NCBI GenBank assembly: GCA_900545285.1
Contig: UQYK01000015.1
Coordinates: forward strand, 1 to 40,622
Length of the DNA: 40,622 nucleotides
Direction: 5' to 3'
Origin: an uncultured Ruminococcus sp.
GTDB taxonomy: Bacteria; Bacillota; Clostridia; Oscillospirales; Ruminococcaceae
Made by a program: the position numbers and the translations under genes. How positions within the stretch are numbered: the stretch's first letter is position 1; each line of letters starts with the position of its first letter. The notes under the pieces were generated by a model, which saw nothing but the letters and a program-made list of their open reading frames with translations, did not search any database and had not been told where the DNA came from. Shown here in pieces: positions 6,936 through 15,563 of this stretch.

Positions 6936-9179
6936 TTAATAAGACTGCTCCTGTGTTTGCGTGCGTTCTTCCTTCATGCCAAGTGCCTGTTTTTTCTCCT
7001 GCATCATTCGGCGAAGCTTTTTATCCACGGATATTCTGCCGGATTGAAATTTCTGATTGTAGTCCTCAGAAAGACACCTACTGAGATTTACAAACAAGCT
7101 GAAAATCGTATTTGTCAACATTTCGGACTGATACTGTTCCATGTTATCGAGGATATTTTGCGCATATCCGTTGCCCCGTTCAGCAGAAAATGTGAGAAAT
7201 TGCAACGCTTTTTCCCGATTCTGCGGAACTTCTTCACAGCCAAATAAATAGATTTTTCCCAACCAGTAACTTGCCCACGTATTCATATTCGAACACTTTT
7301 CAAAATACGAAACGGCACACTGCACATCACGCTTTTCCTCTGTCAGATATAACTTGCCTAGCGCGTAAAAAGCATACTCGTTCTCATCCGCCGCAATCAG
7401 ATATTTTTCCGCTTTATCCAGATTCTGTGTAGTTATTTTGCCGTCCAGATAGAGTTTTCCAAGCTTGTAACAAGACAGCGTATCACCGCTGTCCGCACAT
7501 TCCGTCAGCACGAAAATACCCTTGTCAACGTCCTGTTCCAAAAACTCGCCGCTGATATATTCCAGTGCAATAATTCGTTTCGCATAAACATTTCCGTGTG
7601 CTGCAGACTGCTGAAAATATGTAATTGCTTTCGGCATGTCCACATCTGTTCCCAAACCTTTCATATACATCCTACCAATCTGATACTGCAAAAGTGGCTT
7701 GATCTTTTTCGATTTCGGTTCAATCAATAAAAATCCCTGCAACGCTTCCTGATAAAGTGCAACCGATTTTTCCACATCCTTTTTGCCCAGCTTTTCAGAC
7801 GCATACAGCTTTCCCAATTCAAACATAGCAAGTGCATTTCCGGACTCCGTTTCCGACAACAAAACCCACTCCGCTTTTTGAAAATCTTCCATCTTTGACT
7901 GTTTGTCATAAATGATTTTGCAAGCCGTTTTGTAGTTGTCGCTCCACTTTAGATGATATTGATTTTCTGAATCAGTAGGTTCCTCATCAATTTGCGGCAG
8001 AATCTCCATTTCCACAAAATGCTCTGGTAGTTCTGGTTCTACAACTGACATTTCTTCAGCAGGGAATTGCATCTGCAAAACTTGCTGAATAATCATGTTC
8101 CGCACAGGCTGAAAGACCTTGTTCTCCCATAGCAGAGGGAATTCCTTTTCCTTCTGCGTATAGGTTTTGTACTTCTGCCGTTCAAGTTCACACCACTTCT
8201 CGTACAGTTCAGATATATTTTTCTCCTGCGACAGAATTCTGAAAATCTCATCCACCGTTTTCTTGACTTCCGGCTTGAGATAACCGTAAACTTTTTTGCC
8301 TTTTGTGTTATCAAGTTGATTTTTCAAAGTAAGGATAAGATTTTCAAGGTTTGCATTATGAAAATGATTCTCCGCAATCTGCTTCACCAACTGTTCGACA
8401 TACTTTTTAGACTCCATTTTCAATTCATCACGCCGAAGCGTCTGCTCCTGATAGATCGACTGCAATTCATCATGAAAAATATCATTTGCAAATACAGAAC
8501 GTATTTTATCAATGCCTTGCTTCGTCAAAAATCCCTGCTTCGGATTTGTGGAATAAACAATCAGATGTATATGCGGATGATGCGTGGTATCGTGAAATGC
8601 GCCGTACCATTTCAGATTGCACAGCGGAATTATCGTCTGCTCCGCAATGTCAGCAATGTGCCGCATGACAAGCTCACGCCAACGGTCAGAGTTATCATAG
8701 CCCAGACGAATCGCATCTTCACGGCGTAATGAGACAATGTGCGACCAAACATTTCCAGGATGATTTGCAACTTCCTCTGCAATCTGATCAAGCACAATCG
8801 GCTCATTGCTTTCATTAAAAAGTCCATGTTCGCCACGCTTTTCCACGCCGGGTCGCATCGCCATGTAGCCGACAAAATTCTGACGGTTGCCAATCACATC
8901 CGCATTGCGCTCAATAATTATGCTAATCAGTTCAGACGCATTTTCAGCTGTAGGATTATTTTTGTAATCCTCAAATTCCAAATATTTTTTTGATTCTGGA
9001 AAATCATTGAGCAGTTCATTCAGTAGCTTTTTCTGATTCTCCGTAGAATATTTTTTACTCTGCTCACGAACTTCAACCGACTCACGAGTCGCAATATATT
9101 TCGTATAATTCTTCCGTTGAGATTTTGTTTTTGCAGTACCACTTTTCAGATATCGGCTTGTAACAATTAATAACGACAT
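6936..9179 (-). CDS. MobP-type relaxase with C-terminal Sel1-like repeats
   Basis: A 747-residue protein. The N-terminal 250 residues are a MobP/MobL-type relaxase: it begins LLIVTSRYLKSG, and the metal-binding histidine motif is HDTTHHPHIHL (His201, His203, His205). Relaxases nick oriT and pilot the transferred strand. An acidic linker follows, and residues about 430-700 carry Sel1/TPR-like repeats with the patterns ALAMFELGKLYASEKLG, QIGRMYMKGLG, CYKLGKLYLDGK, YALGKLYLTEE and YWLGKIYLFG. Such repeats bind proteins. The start overlaps the stop of the upstream accessory gene (TAATG), with AGGAGC nearby. The repeats may dock the relaxase to the coupling protein or to host factors; that is inference. 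Confidence 0.9.
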   Translation of the reverse strand: MSLLIVTSRYLKSGTAKTKSQRKNYTKYIATRESVEVREQSKKYSTENQKKLLNELLNDFPESKKYLEFEDYKNNPTAENASELISIIIERNADVIGNRQNFVGYMAMRPGVEKRGEHGLFNESNEPIVLDQIAEEVANHPGNVWSHIVSLRREDAIRLGYDNSDRWRELVMRHIADIAEQTIIPLCNLKWYGAFHDTTHHPHIHLIVYSTNPKQGFLTKQGIDKIRSVFANDIFHDELQSIYQEQTLRRDELKMESKKYVEQLVKQIAENHFHNANLENLILTLKNQLDNTKGKKVYGYLKPEVKKTVDEIFRILSQEKNISELYEKWCELERQKYKTYTQKEKEFPLLWENKVFQPVRNMIIQQVLQMQFPAEEMSVVEPELPEHFVEMEILPQIDEEPTDSENQYHLKWSDNYKTACKIIYDKQSKMEDFQKAEWVLLSETESGNALAMFELGKLYASEKLGKKDVEKSVALYQEALQGFLLIEPKSKKIKPLLQYQIGRMYMKGLGTDVDMPKAITYFQQSAAHGNVYAKRIIALEYISGEFLEQDVDKGIFVLTECADSGDTLSCYKLGKLYLDGKITTQNLDKAEKYLIAADENEYAFYALGKLYLTEEKRDVQCAVSYFEKCSNMNTWASYWLGKIYLFGCEEVPQNREKALQFLTFSAERGNGYAQNILDNMEQYQSEMLTNTIFSLFVNLSRCLSEDYNQKFQSGRISVDKKLRRMMQEKKQALGMKEERTQTQEQSY

Positions 9180-9652
9180 TAGTCACCGCTCCTTTGATAG
9201 CGAACCGCTTTTTCAAAATTGATAATGCCATTGATGCGTTTCACTTCATCCACACACATGATACGAAGCTTTTTCAAAGTTTCGTCATCAATTTCATTGA
9301 TTGCCGCAAGCATATGTGTTAGTGCACCAACTTCCACTGCCAACTTAAAAAGAGCACGGGAAAGTTTTTGCTCGCTGCCCTTCACAATACCCTCTGTAAT
9401 CACAGCAAGCTGCGGAGCAATAAACTCTGTAGCAGTACTTTCTTTGTTCAGAAGATAACCACAGTAAAACCGAATTGCCTTTTCCATAAACTCCGTTTTG
9501 GAACGACAGTTGTCGGTCTCATACAGCATATTCACCTTTTCCATCGTGTCTGAAAAAATGTACAAAGGAAACTTAAGCTTTTCTGATGCGACATTATCAA
9601 AAAGTGCTGAATCTTCGGCACTTTTTCTCTTTTTTTGCAAATCTGACTCCAT
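9179..9652 (-). CDS. Probable relaxosome accessory (MobC-like) protein
   Basis: A 157-residue, charged, mostly helical protein directly upstream of and overlapping the relaxase gene. Residues 25-70 (KFPLYIFSDTMEKVNML...KTEFMEKAIRFYCGYL) look like a ribbon-helix-helix DNA-binding domain, with a strand followed by the SKTEFMEKAI helix. The C-terminal half is helical. Accessory proteins of this type bind oriT next to the nick site and recruit the relaxase. The family is assigned from context and pattern, not from a diagnostic motif. GGAGG lies 12 nt from the ATG, rather far. Confidence 0.65.
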   Translation of the reverse strand: MESDLQKKRKSAEDSALFDNVASEKLKFPLYIFSDTMEKVNMLYETDNCRSKTEFMEKAIRFYCGYLLNKESTATEFIAPQLAVITEGIVKGSEQKLSRALFKLAVEVGALTHMLAAINEIDDETLKKLRIMCVDEVKRINGIINFEKAVRYQRSGD

Positions 9653-9940
9653 GATCTTTGAAACCCTCCGTTTCTGACTCCATTCCTACAAGATTTTGTA
9701 ACTCTCGCAGAATCGGCGAGCTTTGCTCGTCCGATGTGATTGTTTTGGCGGCTTGACGCCAAAACTTTAACCTGCAATAAAATAAATGACCCACAAACCC
9801 ACCCGAAATCATCTGATTTCTACCATTCTCAAACTCTGCGATAAATGCCCCAAATTCGCTCCGACTACATTTAGGGTAAACTTATCCCACCGACCGCCGA
9901 ACCTCGCCACACGGTGGCACACGGTGCGAACTGCAGCGAA
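9653..9940. other. Candidate origin of transfer (oriT) between DUF6103 gene and mobilization genes
   Basis: This 288-bp gap is the longest inside the conjugation operon and lies directly upstream of the two mobilization genes, the usual place for oriT. It holds a perfect 9-bp inverted repeat, GTTTTGGCG/CGCCAAAAC (9742-9765, loop GCTTGA). It also has a tandem direct repeat CACACGGTG (9908-9916 and 9918-9926), a small palindrome GCCAC-ACG-GTGGC (9906-9918), an imperfect inverted repeat around 9874-9888, and another around CGAGCTTTGCTCG near 9720. No protein-coding frame is convincing. The nick site cannot be placed. Confidence 0.55.
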
Positions 9941-10177
9941 TTACTGCTCCGATTGATTTTCACTTTCCACAGGAGCAGTCGGTTTTGTCCTGCGGGACGG
10001 CTTTTTTGATGCGGTCAACTCGATAAACTCACGCACATTGGAGGGGACATATTTCTGATAAAGCTGCTCTGCAAACTTTTCAAGTTCCTCCGACAGCTTC
10101 ATATTTTTCTGCCCCAGATACATCTCCAGCGCAGACAATTTTTCAGAATCAACGCTTACTGTGACTGATTTTTTCAT
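9941..10177 (-). CDS. DUF6103-like small protein
   Basis: A 78-residue protein with a start like a ribbon-helix-helix regulator (MKKSVTVSVDSEKLSALEMYL), a helical middle and a basic, proline-rich tail (SKKPSRRTKPTAP). It overlaps the upstream gene by 4 bases (ATGA) and has GGAGG 9 nt ahead, so it is translationally coupled. Proteins of this size and pattern are common in Tn1549-type elements as DUF6103. DNA binding at the neighbouring oriT is plausible but not shown. Confidence 0.7.
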   Translation of the reverse strand: MKKSVTVSVDSEKLSALEMYLGQKNMKLSEELEKFAEQLYQKYVPSNVREFIELTASKKPSRRTKPTAPVESENQSEQ

Positions 10178-11325
10178 AAGCTCAGACCTCCAATTTTCAT
10201 TTCAAAATCTTCTTCCAAGTCCTCCTCAAGCTGCTGCTCCGGCTGCATTGTCAGCGCAGAATACAGGCTCTGACCCCTGCCGGAAATCACACCGTAAGAT
10301 GTCACGGCACTGCCTGTTTGCTTCATAATCTGACTGCCAAAATCATAAAAATCTCCACTTTTCAGAAGAGAAATATCAAAATTGGTAGGCAGATTTTTCG
10401 CCAGATACGCCCGACCAAACTCACTGCAATCCCGAACAGACCGATCCCATTCATACTCAGGCAAATGCTCCATACACGCCAGCGCATCTGGAATCTCACG
10501 AATCCGTTTGCTGTCCATAACCGCTTTCAGCTTCACAAAATCATTGTGAGAAAGTTCCGACATCCGTTCTGCCAAGGCATTCAGTATGCCGATCTGATGC
10601 ATATTTTTCAGACTGTCTGACGTAATCCACGGCAGTGATGACTGCAATTCACAGCAAGTCTGATCATAAACTTCAAGCAATATTTCCATATCACAGGGCA
10701 AGGAAATCCACCCTGCCTGCGCCGTATTCTGTGTATCCGGTGCAATCAGCAGACGAAAAAAACATTGCTCTGGTTCTCCAAATTCAAAATGAATGTCGGG
10801 CGGTTCGTAACCCGATGTCACACAATAATATCCATCCACAAACACACCGCCCTCACGTTCCTGCATGAGCTGACCGACTTTTTCACGGTCAAGCAATTCC
10901 AGAATCTCATCGGAACAGTTCTCCAGTTCTGGCAGCAATTCGTTTTCAATGACCGTTTCGCCCAGTTCACGACAGTCCTCACAGGGATAAACCATTACAG
11001 AATCCAACCCGTAGGTCATCAAAAGCATGTCCTCAAAATCGCTTTCCGGATAAGTTTGCAGCAGACTTTTCATCGCTGCCATCTCTGTATCATCCAGATT
11101 TTCCAATCGCTCAACGAACAGATTCAGCCTAAAAATATCCGCCGTAAACTCCTTTTCACACAGCTCCGACGACAGATTCATGTTCCGAAAATCATAAATC
11201 TGAAACGTGACAGCTCTGGTTTCCGGTGGAATTTGTAGCTTGTCCAGTGCATCCTGCATTTCAAAAACGGTCATCGGGAACTCTGCCGATAACGCATACC
11301 CATCATTTTTCAAGTGTACTCTCAT
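10174..11325 (-). CDS. Conserved ICE protein, ArdA-like antirestriction candidate
   Basis: A 383-residue, strongly acidic protein. The ATG at 11325 is chosen for its GGAGG site about 9 nt upstream; it overlaps the NlpC/P60 gene by 23 bases. Its N-terminal half (MRVHLKNDGYALSAEFPM...) and the repeated LLMTYGLDSVMVYPC and ELLPELENCSDEILELL segments resemble proteins annotated as ArdA-like in Clostridial conjugative elements. ArdA mimics the shape and charge of DNA to block type I restriction. The high Asp/Glu content fits that role, but I see no diagnostic motif, so the family call is tentative. Its place beside the transfer genes and the two methyltransferases farther upstream fits a protein that protects entering DNA. 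Confidence 0.5.
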   Translation of the reverse strand: MRVHLKNDGYALSAEFPMTVFEMQDALDKLQIPPETRAVTFQIYDFRNMNLSSELCEKEFTADIFRLNLFVERLENLDDTEMAAMKSLLQTYPESDFEDMLLMTYGLDSVMVYPCEDCRELGETVIENELLPELENCSDEILELLDREKVGQLMQEREGGVFVDGYYCVTSGYEPPDIHFEFGEPEQCFFRLLIAPDTQNTAQAGWISLPCDMEILLEVYDQTCCELQSSLPWITSDSLKNMHQIGILNALAERMSELSHNDFVKLKAVMDSKRIREIPDALACMEHLPEYEWDRSVRDCSEFGRAYLAKNLPTNFDISLLKSGDFYDFGSQIMKQTGSAVTSYGVISGRGQSLYSALTMQPEQQLEEDLEEDFEMKIGGLSL

Positions 11326-12877
11326 TTTCCTTTTCCTCCACATAACTGATGTACGGAATCTGTAACCAGTGCGTCCAAGACCGTCCGGCAAGCTTCGTTC
11401 TGGTCACGCCCCGCGTCGTATTCATCGCTTCGACGACTTCGCCGTTTCCGATATAGATTCCAATATGTCCCTGATGCCATACCGCAAGTCCAGGGACTTC
11501 CGGTATGGTATCAATGGTTCCCTTCACAGTTGCGGCATCAAACATACCATTTGCAGTCACGTCCATCATACCGTTGGAACCTACTACAATTTCACCACTG
11601 ACAGAGTCATACCAACCATAACCTTTAATCAAACCCACACAATCCGAAGTGCGTTTCCCCATCCAATTGGAACGAATAAAATCCATATAACTGGTAACCT
11701 GACCGCCGAACACAGACGCTCTGTCCTGCAGCAATGATTCCGTCAGCACGTTTCCGTAAGTGCCGTAGACATAACCCCATCCGTTTTCATGTGCCTGAAT
11801 TGCCCACTGCACCAAGTCCAAATTGTTTTTCACAGCAGGGTCATATTCCTCAAACTGAATGTCATTGCTAAAACTCTTTTCCTCGCCGTACTGAATCCAA
11901 GGAATTTCAAACCAAGCCGTCCAGTTCCCTTCCGAAACAGATTCCTTCACCACACCTTCCGCAATGGATTTGGCGTACACAACATAGCTATCACCGACAA
12001 AAATGCCGATGATATTGTCGCAGATTACCACCGTTCCGACCGTTTTGGGAAGCGTGTCCATACTGCCTTTTACAGATGCAGATTGATACAGTTCCTGCAC
12101 CGTTTCACTGTACCCCTCTACTGTAATCTCTCGGCTTTCTGCGTCATACCACAGATACGACCGCAGCAGATTGTAATTGTCAACAGCCCTGCGGCTCCGC
12201 CACTTGTCACATTCTTCTGTAATCTCATCGGGATATTGCTCCTGCAAAGATTGATATAAATCTGCATACAGCACATTCCCATCGCTGTGAGGAACATATC
12301 CCCACTGGGTTTCATAGGCATTTTCTGCCCAGCGTGCCAGATCAATGTTGTTCTTCACATCCAAATTTAAGAACCAATTTTCATCAATGCTGACATTAGA
12401 AATTACAGCATAGGAACGCATAAATTCCGTATAATCAATGCCCAGTCCGTACTTCTGATTTAAGCTGTCAATCAGCTTTTTATCATCGCTTTCCTTGAAA
12501 CAATCGGCGTATTCTGCAAAAAAATTCTCACCCTTTTGAACACTGTCAAAATAGGTGAGATAGAGCATCTGTGCTTTCACGATTTGATTTTTTAGGTTCA
12601 GTTTCGTCAGCGCATCCGCAATAGCTGTTCCGTCCGATTCCATCTGAGAAAGCTGCGACTGCTGCTGGGCAGAGAGATTCTGCACGTAGTCAGAATAATC
12701 GATGCTCTGGGTTTCCGCAGATGACAACTGATTTTCCATTGCCAGCAGAAGCATGACAGGCAGTAACACAATGGCGATTGCAATACCGATAATCGTGCCA
12801 ACCACTTTCCATGTCCGCTTATCCGTGGCAAGGTAGACAGCAATTTTTTTGGCAGCAGCAGCGACTGTGACGCTCAT
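11303..12877 (-). CDS. Membrane-anchored NlpC/P60 cell-wall hydrolase of the conjugation machine
   Basis: A 524-residue protein. One membrane helix (about 25-46) is followed by an extracellular part. Residues about 176-335 and 351-517 are two copies of the same NlpC/P60-like module; both contain the pattern NN.DL..WA..A....WGYV and both end in a WxxWxxIPxIxY motif. Only the second copy has the catalytic pair, Cys413 (SDCVGLIKGYGW) and His471 (HQGHIGIYIG). In the first copy the matching positions are Asn234 and Ile289. In Gram-positive type IV secretion systems such hydrolases open peptidoglycan for the channel. The gene overlaps the VirB4-like gene by 4 bases and has GGGGGA just before the ATG. 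Confidence 0.88.
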   Translation of the reverse strand: MSVTVAAAAKKIAVYLATDKRTWKVVGTIIGIAIAIVLLPVMLLLAMENQLSSAETQSIDYSDYVQNLSAQQQSQLSQMESDGTAIADALTKLNLKNQIVKAQMLYLTYFDSVQKGENFFAEYADCFKESDDKKLIDSLNQKYGLGIDYTEFMRSYAVISNVSIDENWFLNLDVKNNIDLARWAENAYETQWGYVPHSDGNVLYADLYQSLQEQYPDEITEECDKWRSRRAVDNYNLLRSYLWYDAESREITVEGYSETVQELYQSASVKGSMDTLPKTVGTVVICDNIIGIFVGDSYVVYAKSIAEGVVKESVSEGNWTAWFEIPWIQYGEEKSFSNDIQFEEYDPAVKNNLDLVQWAIQAHENGWGYVYGTYGNVLTESLLQDRASVFGGQVTSYMDFIRSNWMGKRTSDCVGLIKGYGWYDSVSGEIVVGSNGMMDVTANGMFDAATVKGTIDTIPEVPGLAVWHQGHIGIYIGNGEVVEAMNTTRGVTRTKLAGRSWTHWLQIPYISYVEEKENESTLEK

Positions 12878-14706
12878 CTTCCCCCTGCCTTTCCAAACAG
12901 CTTTTCCTTGTAAACCGGCGCATGTACCTGAAGCAAATACCGCTCATTTCCACATCGATACAAACAAGAACCACGTTCCGGATATTTGATCAATGAAAAC
13001 TCCGACATCTCCAATTGCAAAGTATCCGTATACGCCTTTGGCTCGATGTTTCCAGCATTGAACAGAAATTGATGAGTTGGGATTGCAAACAGCGGTTTGG
13101 TCAACTCCCGTACCTCCGGAATCAAAAAGTCATCCACATTCTGACTTGCGATCACCATCGCCGACTCCTTTTTGCGCACACGCTTCATGGCATTACGGAT
13201 GTACTCGATGGCTGTTAAATTTGTGAGGAACAAATACAATTCGTCAATTGCTGCAACGGTATTTCCAACCCCCAAAAGCTGATTGCTCATATAGCTGAGA
13301 ATGTTAAACAACAGCGTATCTTTCAGCCGTTTGTTGGTATCCATCAAACCTTTCACGCCGAAGCACAGAACCTGCGAATCCTTAATGTTCGTATGCCCAT
13401 TAAAGTATTTCGACTCCGCACCTTTACACATAGAGTGCAGTCCCAGGCAAATATTCTGCAAAGTTTCCTCTGTGTATAAGTGCTTTTTCTCATGATCAAA
13501 GATCATAAACTCTTTTTCAATGAGATCATATAAATCCTGCATCACCGGATAATCCGTTGGTTTCAGCTTGTTAAAATCCGTCAGATCGTCAATGTCAAAC
13601 CGCGCATACAGCTTCATCAGCATAATTTCAATGGTGTCGATCTCACTGTCGGAAAAACCCTTGTAAGCTCGGAAAAAGTCCTTGAGATAAGAGATATGCT
13701 GACTAAGCCTTGTCACTTTCCGGAACGGCTCCGGTGAAGTTTCATCACGCTCTGCTTCGCCAAAACTTTTTGGTTCCAGTGGGTTGATCATATATTCTCC
13801 CGACATGAAATCCAGATAAGTGCCGCCAAGATTGTTCGTCAGATCAGCATATTCCTGTTCTGCATCCAGAATAATCACACTTTTCCCGGATTCACGCAGA
13901 TTTGTCAACAACAGTTTCATAAGATAAGATTTCCCCTGACCGCTGTTGCCCAGAATCAACACATTGGCATTGGTTTTATCATCACTGCGCTTGTCAAAAT
14001 CTACCAGAATGTTCGTGCCAAACTTATCCCGACCGATATAAAAACCTTTTTCATCCGTTTTGCCGGAATAATTCAGCGGATAGAGATTTGCCACAGAACT
14101 CGCCGGAAGCACACGTTCATACAGACTTCTAAACGCATTGTATCCAAAGGGCAAAGCCGAAATCATGCCCTCTTTTTGACGCAGAATCAACCTGTCTACT
14201 GTAATTTTGGAACGTGTCAATTCCATTAAAATATCCGATTGCAGTTCTTTCAGCTTGTCCTCAGAATTCGCCTTTAATTCGATAAAGACAGCACAGTGCA
14301 GCAGCGGTTCTTTGTTTCGTCTCAGGTCAGCAATCAGCTGCACTACATCCTGCAAATTACTTTCCGCTGTCAGGGATTCCGTCACGTCGTTGGTGGTGGA
14401 CATCAGTTTGTTCCGCCGGGTAGCGTGCTGAACAATTTGCCGCTGCTCCGCACTGTCCACAAGTCTGTTGTAAATGCGGAGCGTCACAGAATTTCTGTCT
14501 GCAAGGTGCGCCAAAATCGCTTGTTCTTCGGTTGTGGTTGGCCATTCCCGCACTGCCCACACACATTTACAGCTGTTTCCACAAATAAAATGATCGGTGA
14601 AAAATCTGACCGTACTGGGGACGATACGGTCAAAAAATTCCTGAATCCGAATTTCTTCCGCCTGTTCTGGCGTGAGCATTTTCTTCTTTTTCTGAAACAT
14701 TTTCAA
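12874..14706 (-). CDS. VirB4-like conjugation ATPase
   Basis: A protein of about 610 residues with Walker A GNSGQGKS (near residue 255), VIILDAEQEY just after it, Walker B AAIDELYLFL near 490, and a following SAMVIASQNVDDFL segment typical of the VirB4/TraC family. This ATPase powers channel assembly and transfer at the inner face of the membrane. The start is uncertain: GGAGG is 8 nt before a TTG at 14706 and 14 nt before an ATG at 14700. The usual VirB4 N-terminal domain looks short, and the upstream gene may supply part of it. Confidence 0.93.
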   Translation of the reverse strand: MKMFQKKKKMLTPEQAEEIRIQEFFDRIVPSTVRFFTDHFICGNSCKCVWAVREWPTTTEEQAILAHLADRNSVTLRIYNRLVDSAEQRQIVQHATRRNKLMSTTNDVTESLTAESNLQDVVQLIADLRRNKEPLLHCAVFIELKANSEDKLKELQSDILMELTRSKITVDRLILRQKEGMISALPFGYNAFRSLYERVLPASSVANLYPLNYSGKTDEKGFYIGRDKFGTNILVDFDKRSDDKTNANVLILGNSGQGKSYLMKLLLTNLRESGKSVIILDAEQEYADLTNNLGGTYLDFMSGEYMINPLEPKSFGEAERDETSPEPFRKVTRLSQHISYLKDFFRAYKGFSDSEIDTIEIMLMKLYARFDIDDLTDFNKLKPTDYPVMQDLYDLIEKEFMIFDHEKKHLYTEETLQNICLGLHSMCKGAESKYFNGHTNIKDSQVLCFGVKGLMDTNKRLKDTLLFNILSYMSNQLLGVGNTVAAIDELYLFLTNLTAIEYIRNAMKRVRKKESAMVIASQNVDDFLIPEVRELTKPLFAIPTHQFLFNAGNIEPKAYTDTLQLEMSEFSLIKYPERGSCLYRCGNERYLLQVHAPVYKEKLFGKAGGR

Positions 14707-14723
14707 TTTCAATACCTCCGTTT

Positions 14724-15284
14724 TTACGCTGTCTCTAAGTAATTTTCTCCCTCAATATCGGAAATTTCCTCTCCGTGCATGGACGCTTCCAAATAAATCG
14801 CCAGCATCCGCTTGACGTCAGATTTTCCCATGCGCCGCACGTCAAATCCATGCTCCGAAATTACTTTGGCTGTGCGGTTGATCTGCTGAAATATCTGTTC
14901 CTCCTTCTTGTCCCTAAAACGAATGCAAAACAGAAACTGCCTTGCCGTAGACATCTCAACCTGAATATCGTCCAAAAATGCCGCATCCTGTTTCAACAGC
15001 TTTCTCACATTTGGATTTCCCTCAGATTTCAAGCGGTTCTTGATATGCACCTTGTTCCCGTCAAAACATTCACAACTGTCAAGACAAATGATTTCCAGTT
15101 CCGGGATCATGCTGAGCAGCATCATCAGATGATAGATTTTCACATCAATATTCTCAGCCGACAGCACAGAAATATTGGTGGGCTGCACACTGAAAAAAGC
15201 AAGTTCAGCCTTGTCCGTCTGCAAACTGTATTTACCGAATGTCCGCAGTCCAAACAGGTTCTGCGTTGATTTTTTATTCTTCAT
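14724..15284 (-). CDS. Conjugation protein upstream of VirB4, possible detached VirB4/TraC N-terminal domain
   Basis: A 186-residue soluble protein (start ATG 15284, GAGG 6 nt upstream; ATG 15290 is an alternative). It starts just after the PrgI-like gene and ends 17 bases before the VirB4-like gene. The pattern LAFFSVQPTNISVLSAE followed by a long helix-rich part (LDDIQVEMSTARQFLFCIRF, then FQQINRTAKVISEHGFDV) resembles the N-terminal domain found before the ATPase domain in VirB4/TraC proteins. The same order (PrgI, this protein, VirB4) suggests a structural partner of VirB4. The family is not certain. Confidence 0.6.
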   Translation of the reverse strand: MKNKKSTQNLFGLRTFGKYSLQTDKAELAFFSVQPTNISVLSAENIDVKIYHLMMLLSMIPELEIICLDSCECFDGNKVHIKNRLKSEGNPNVRKLLKQDAAFLDDIQVEMSTARQFLFCIRFRDKKEEQIFQQINRTAKVISEHGFDVRRMGKSDVKRMLAIYLEASMHGEEISDIEGENYLETA

Positions 15285-15292
15285 AATCATCC

Positions 15293-15553
15293 TCACTTCC
15301 AATAAAATAACTGCTGTGCGGTCACGAAAAACCGAAACGCACAGACCATGTAATCGATTACCGTCGTTTCCTCCAATCGAATGCTTAGAAATGCAAACAC
15401 TGCCGTAATGGCAAAGGGCAGAAACGTCCATAGCTGCGTTAAAATTACTACTGACAGAATCAGTCCGAGACAAATTATCAGAAAGTCCCGAATACTCCAG
15501 AGCCACAGTCTGGAGGTCGCTTTCAAGTTTTGTGGATAAATATATGTTTTCAT
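15293..15553 (-). CDS. PrgI/VirB3-like membrane protein
   Basis: An 86-residue protein starting MKTYIYPQNLKATSRLWLW, with two membrane segments (about 20-37 and 38-56) and the motif SIRLEETTVIDYMVCAFRF. This is the layout of PrgI family proteins, which in Gram-positive type IV systems sit between VirB6 and VirB4 and match VirB3. The ATG at 15553 is chosen because it gives the usual family length. It is the partner of the VirB4-like ATPase encoded two genes downstream. Confidence 0.75.
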   Translation of the reverse strand: MKTYIYPQNLKATSRLWLWSIRDFLIICLGLILSVVILTQLWTFLPFAITAVFAFLSIRLEETTVIDYMVCAFRFFVTAQQLFYWK

Positions 15554-15563
15554 AATGCACCCC

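Noticed and set aside
12874..14706. Fusion or frameshift between the VirB4-like gene and the gene before it
   Set aside because: Both have their own ribosome sites, and similar split arrangements are known in this type of element; no sign of a recent frameshift.
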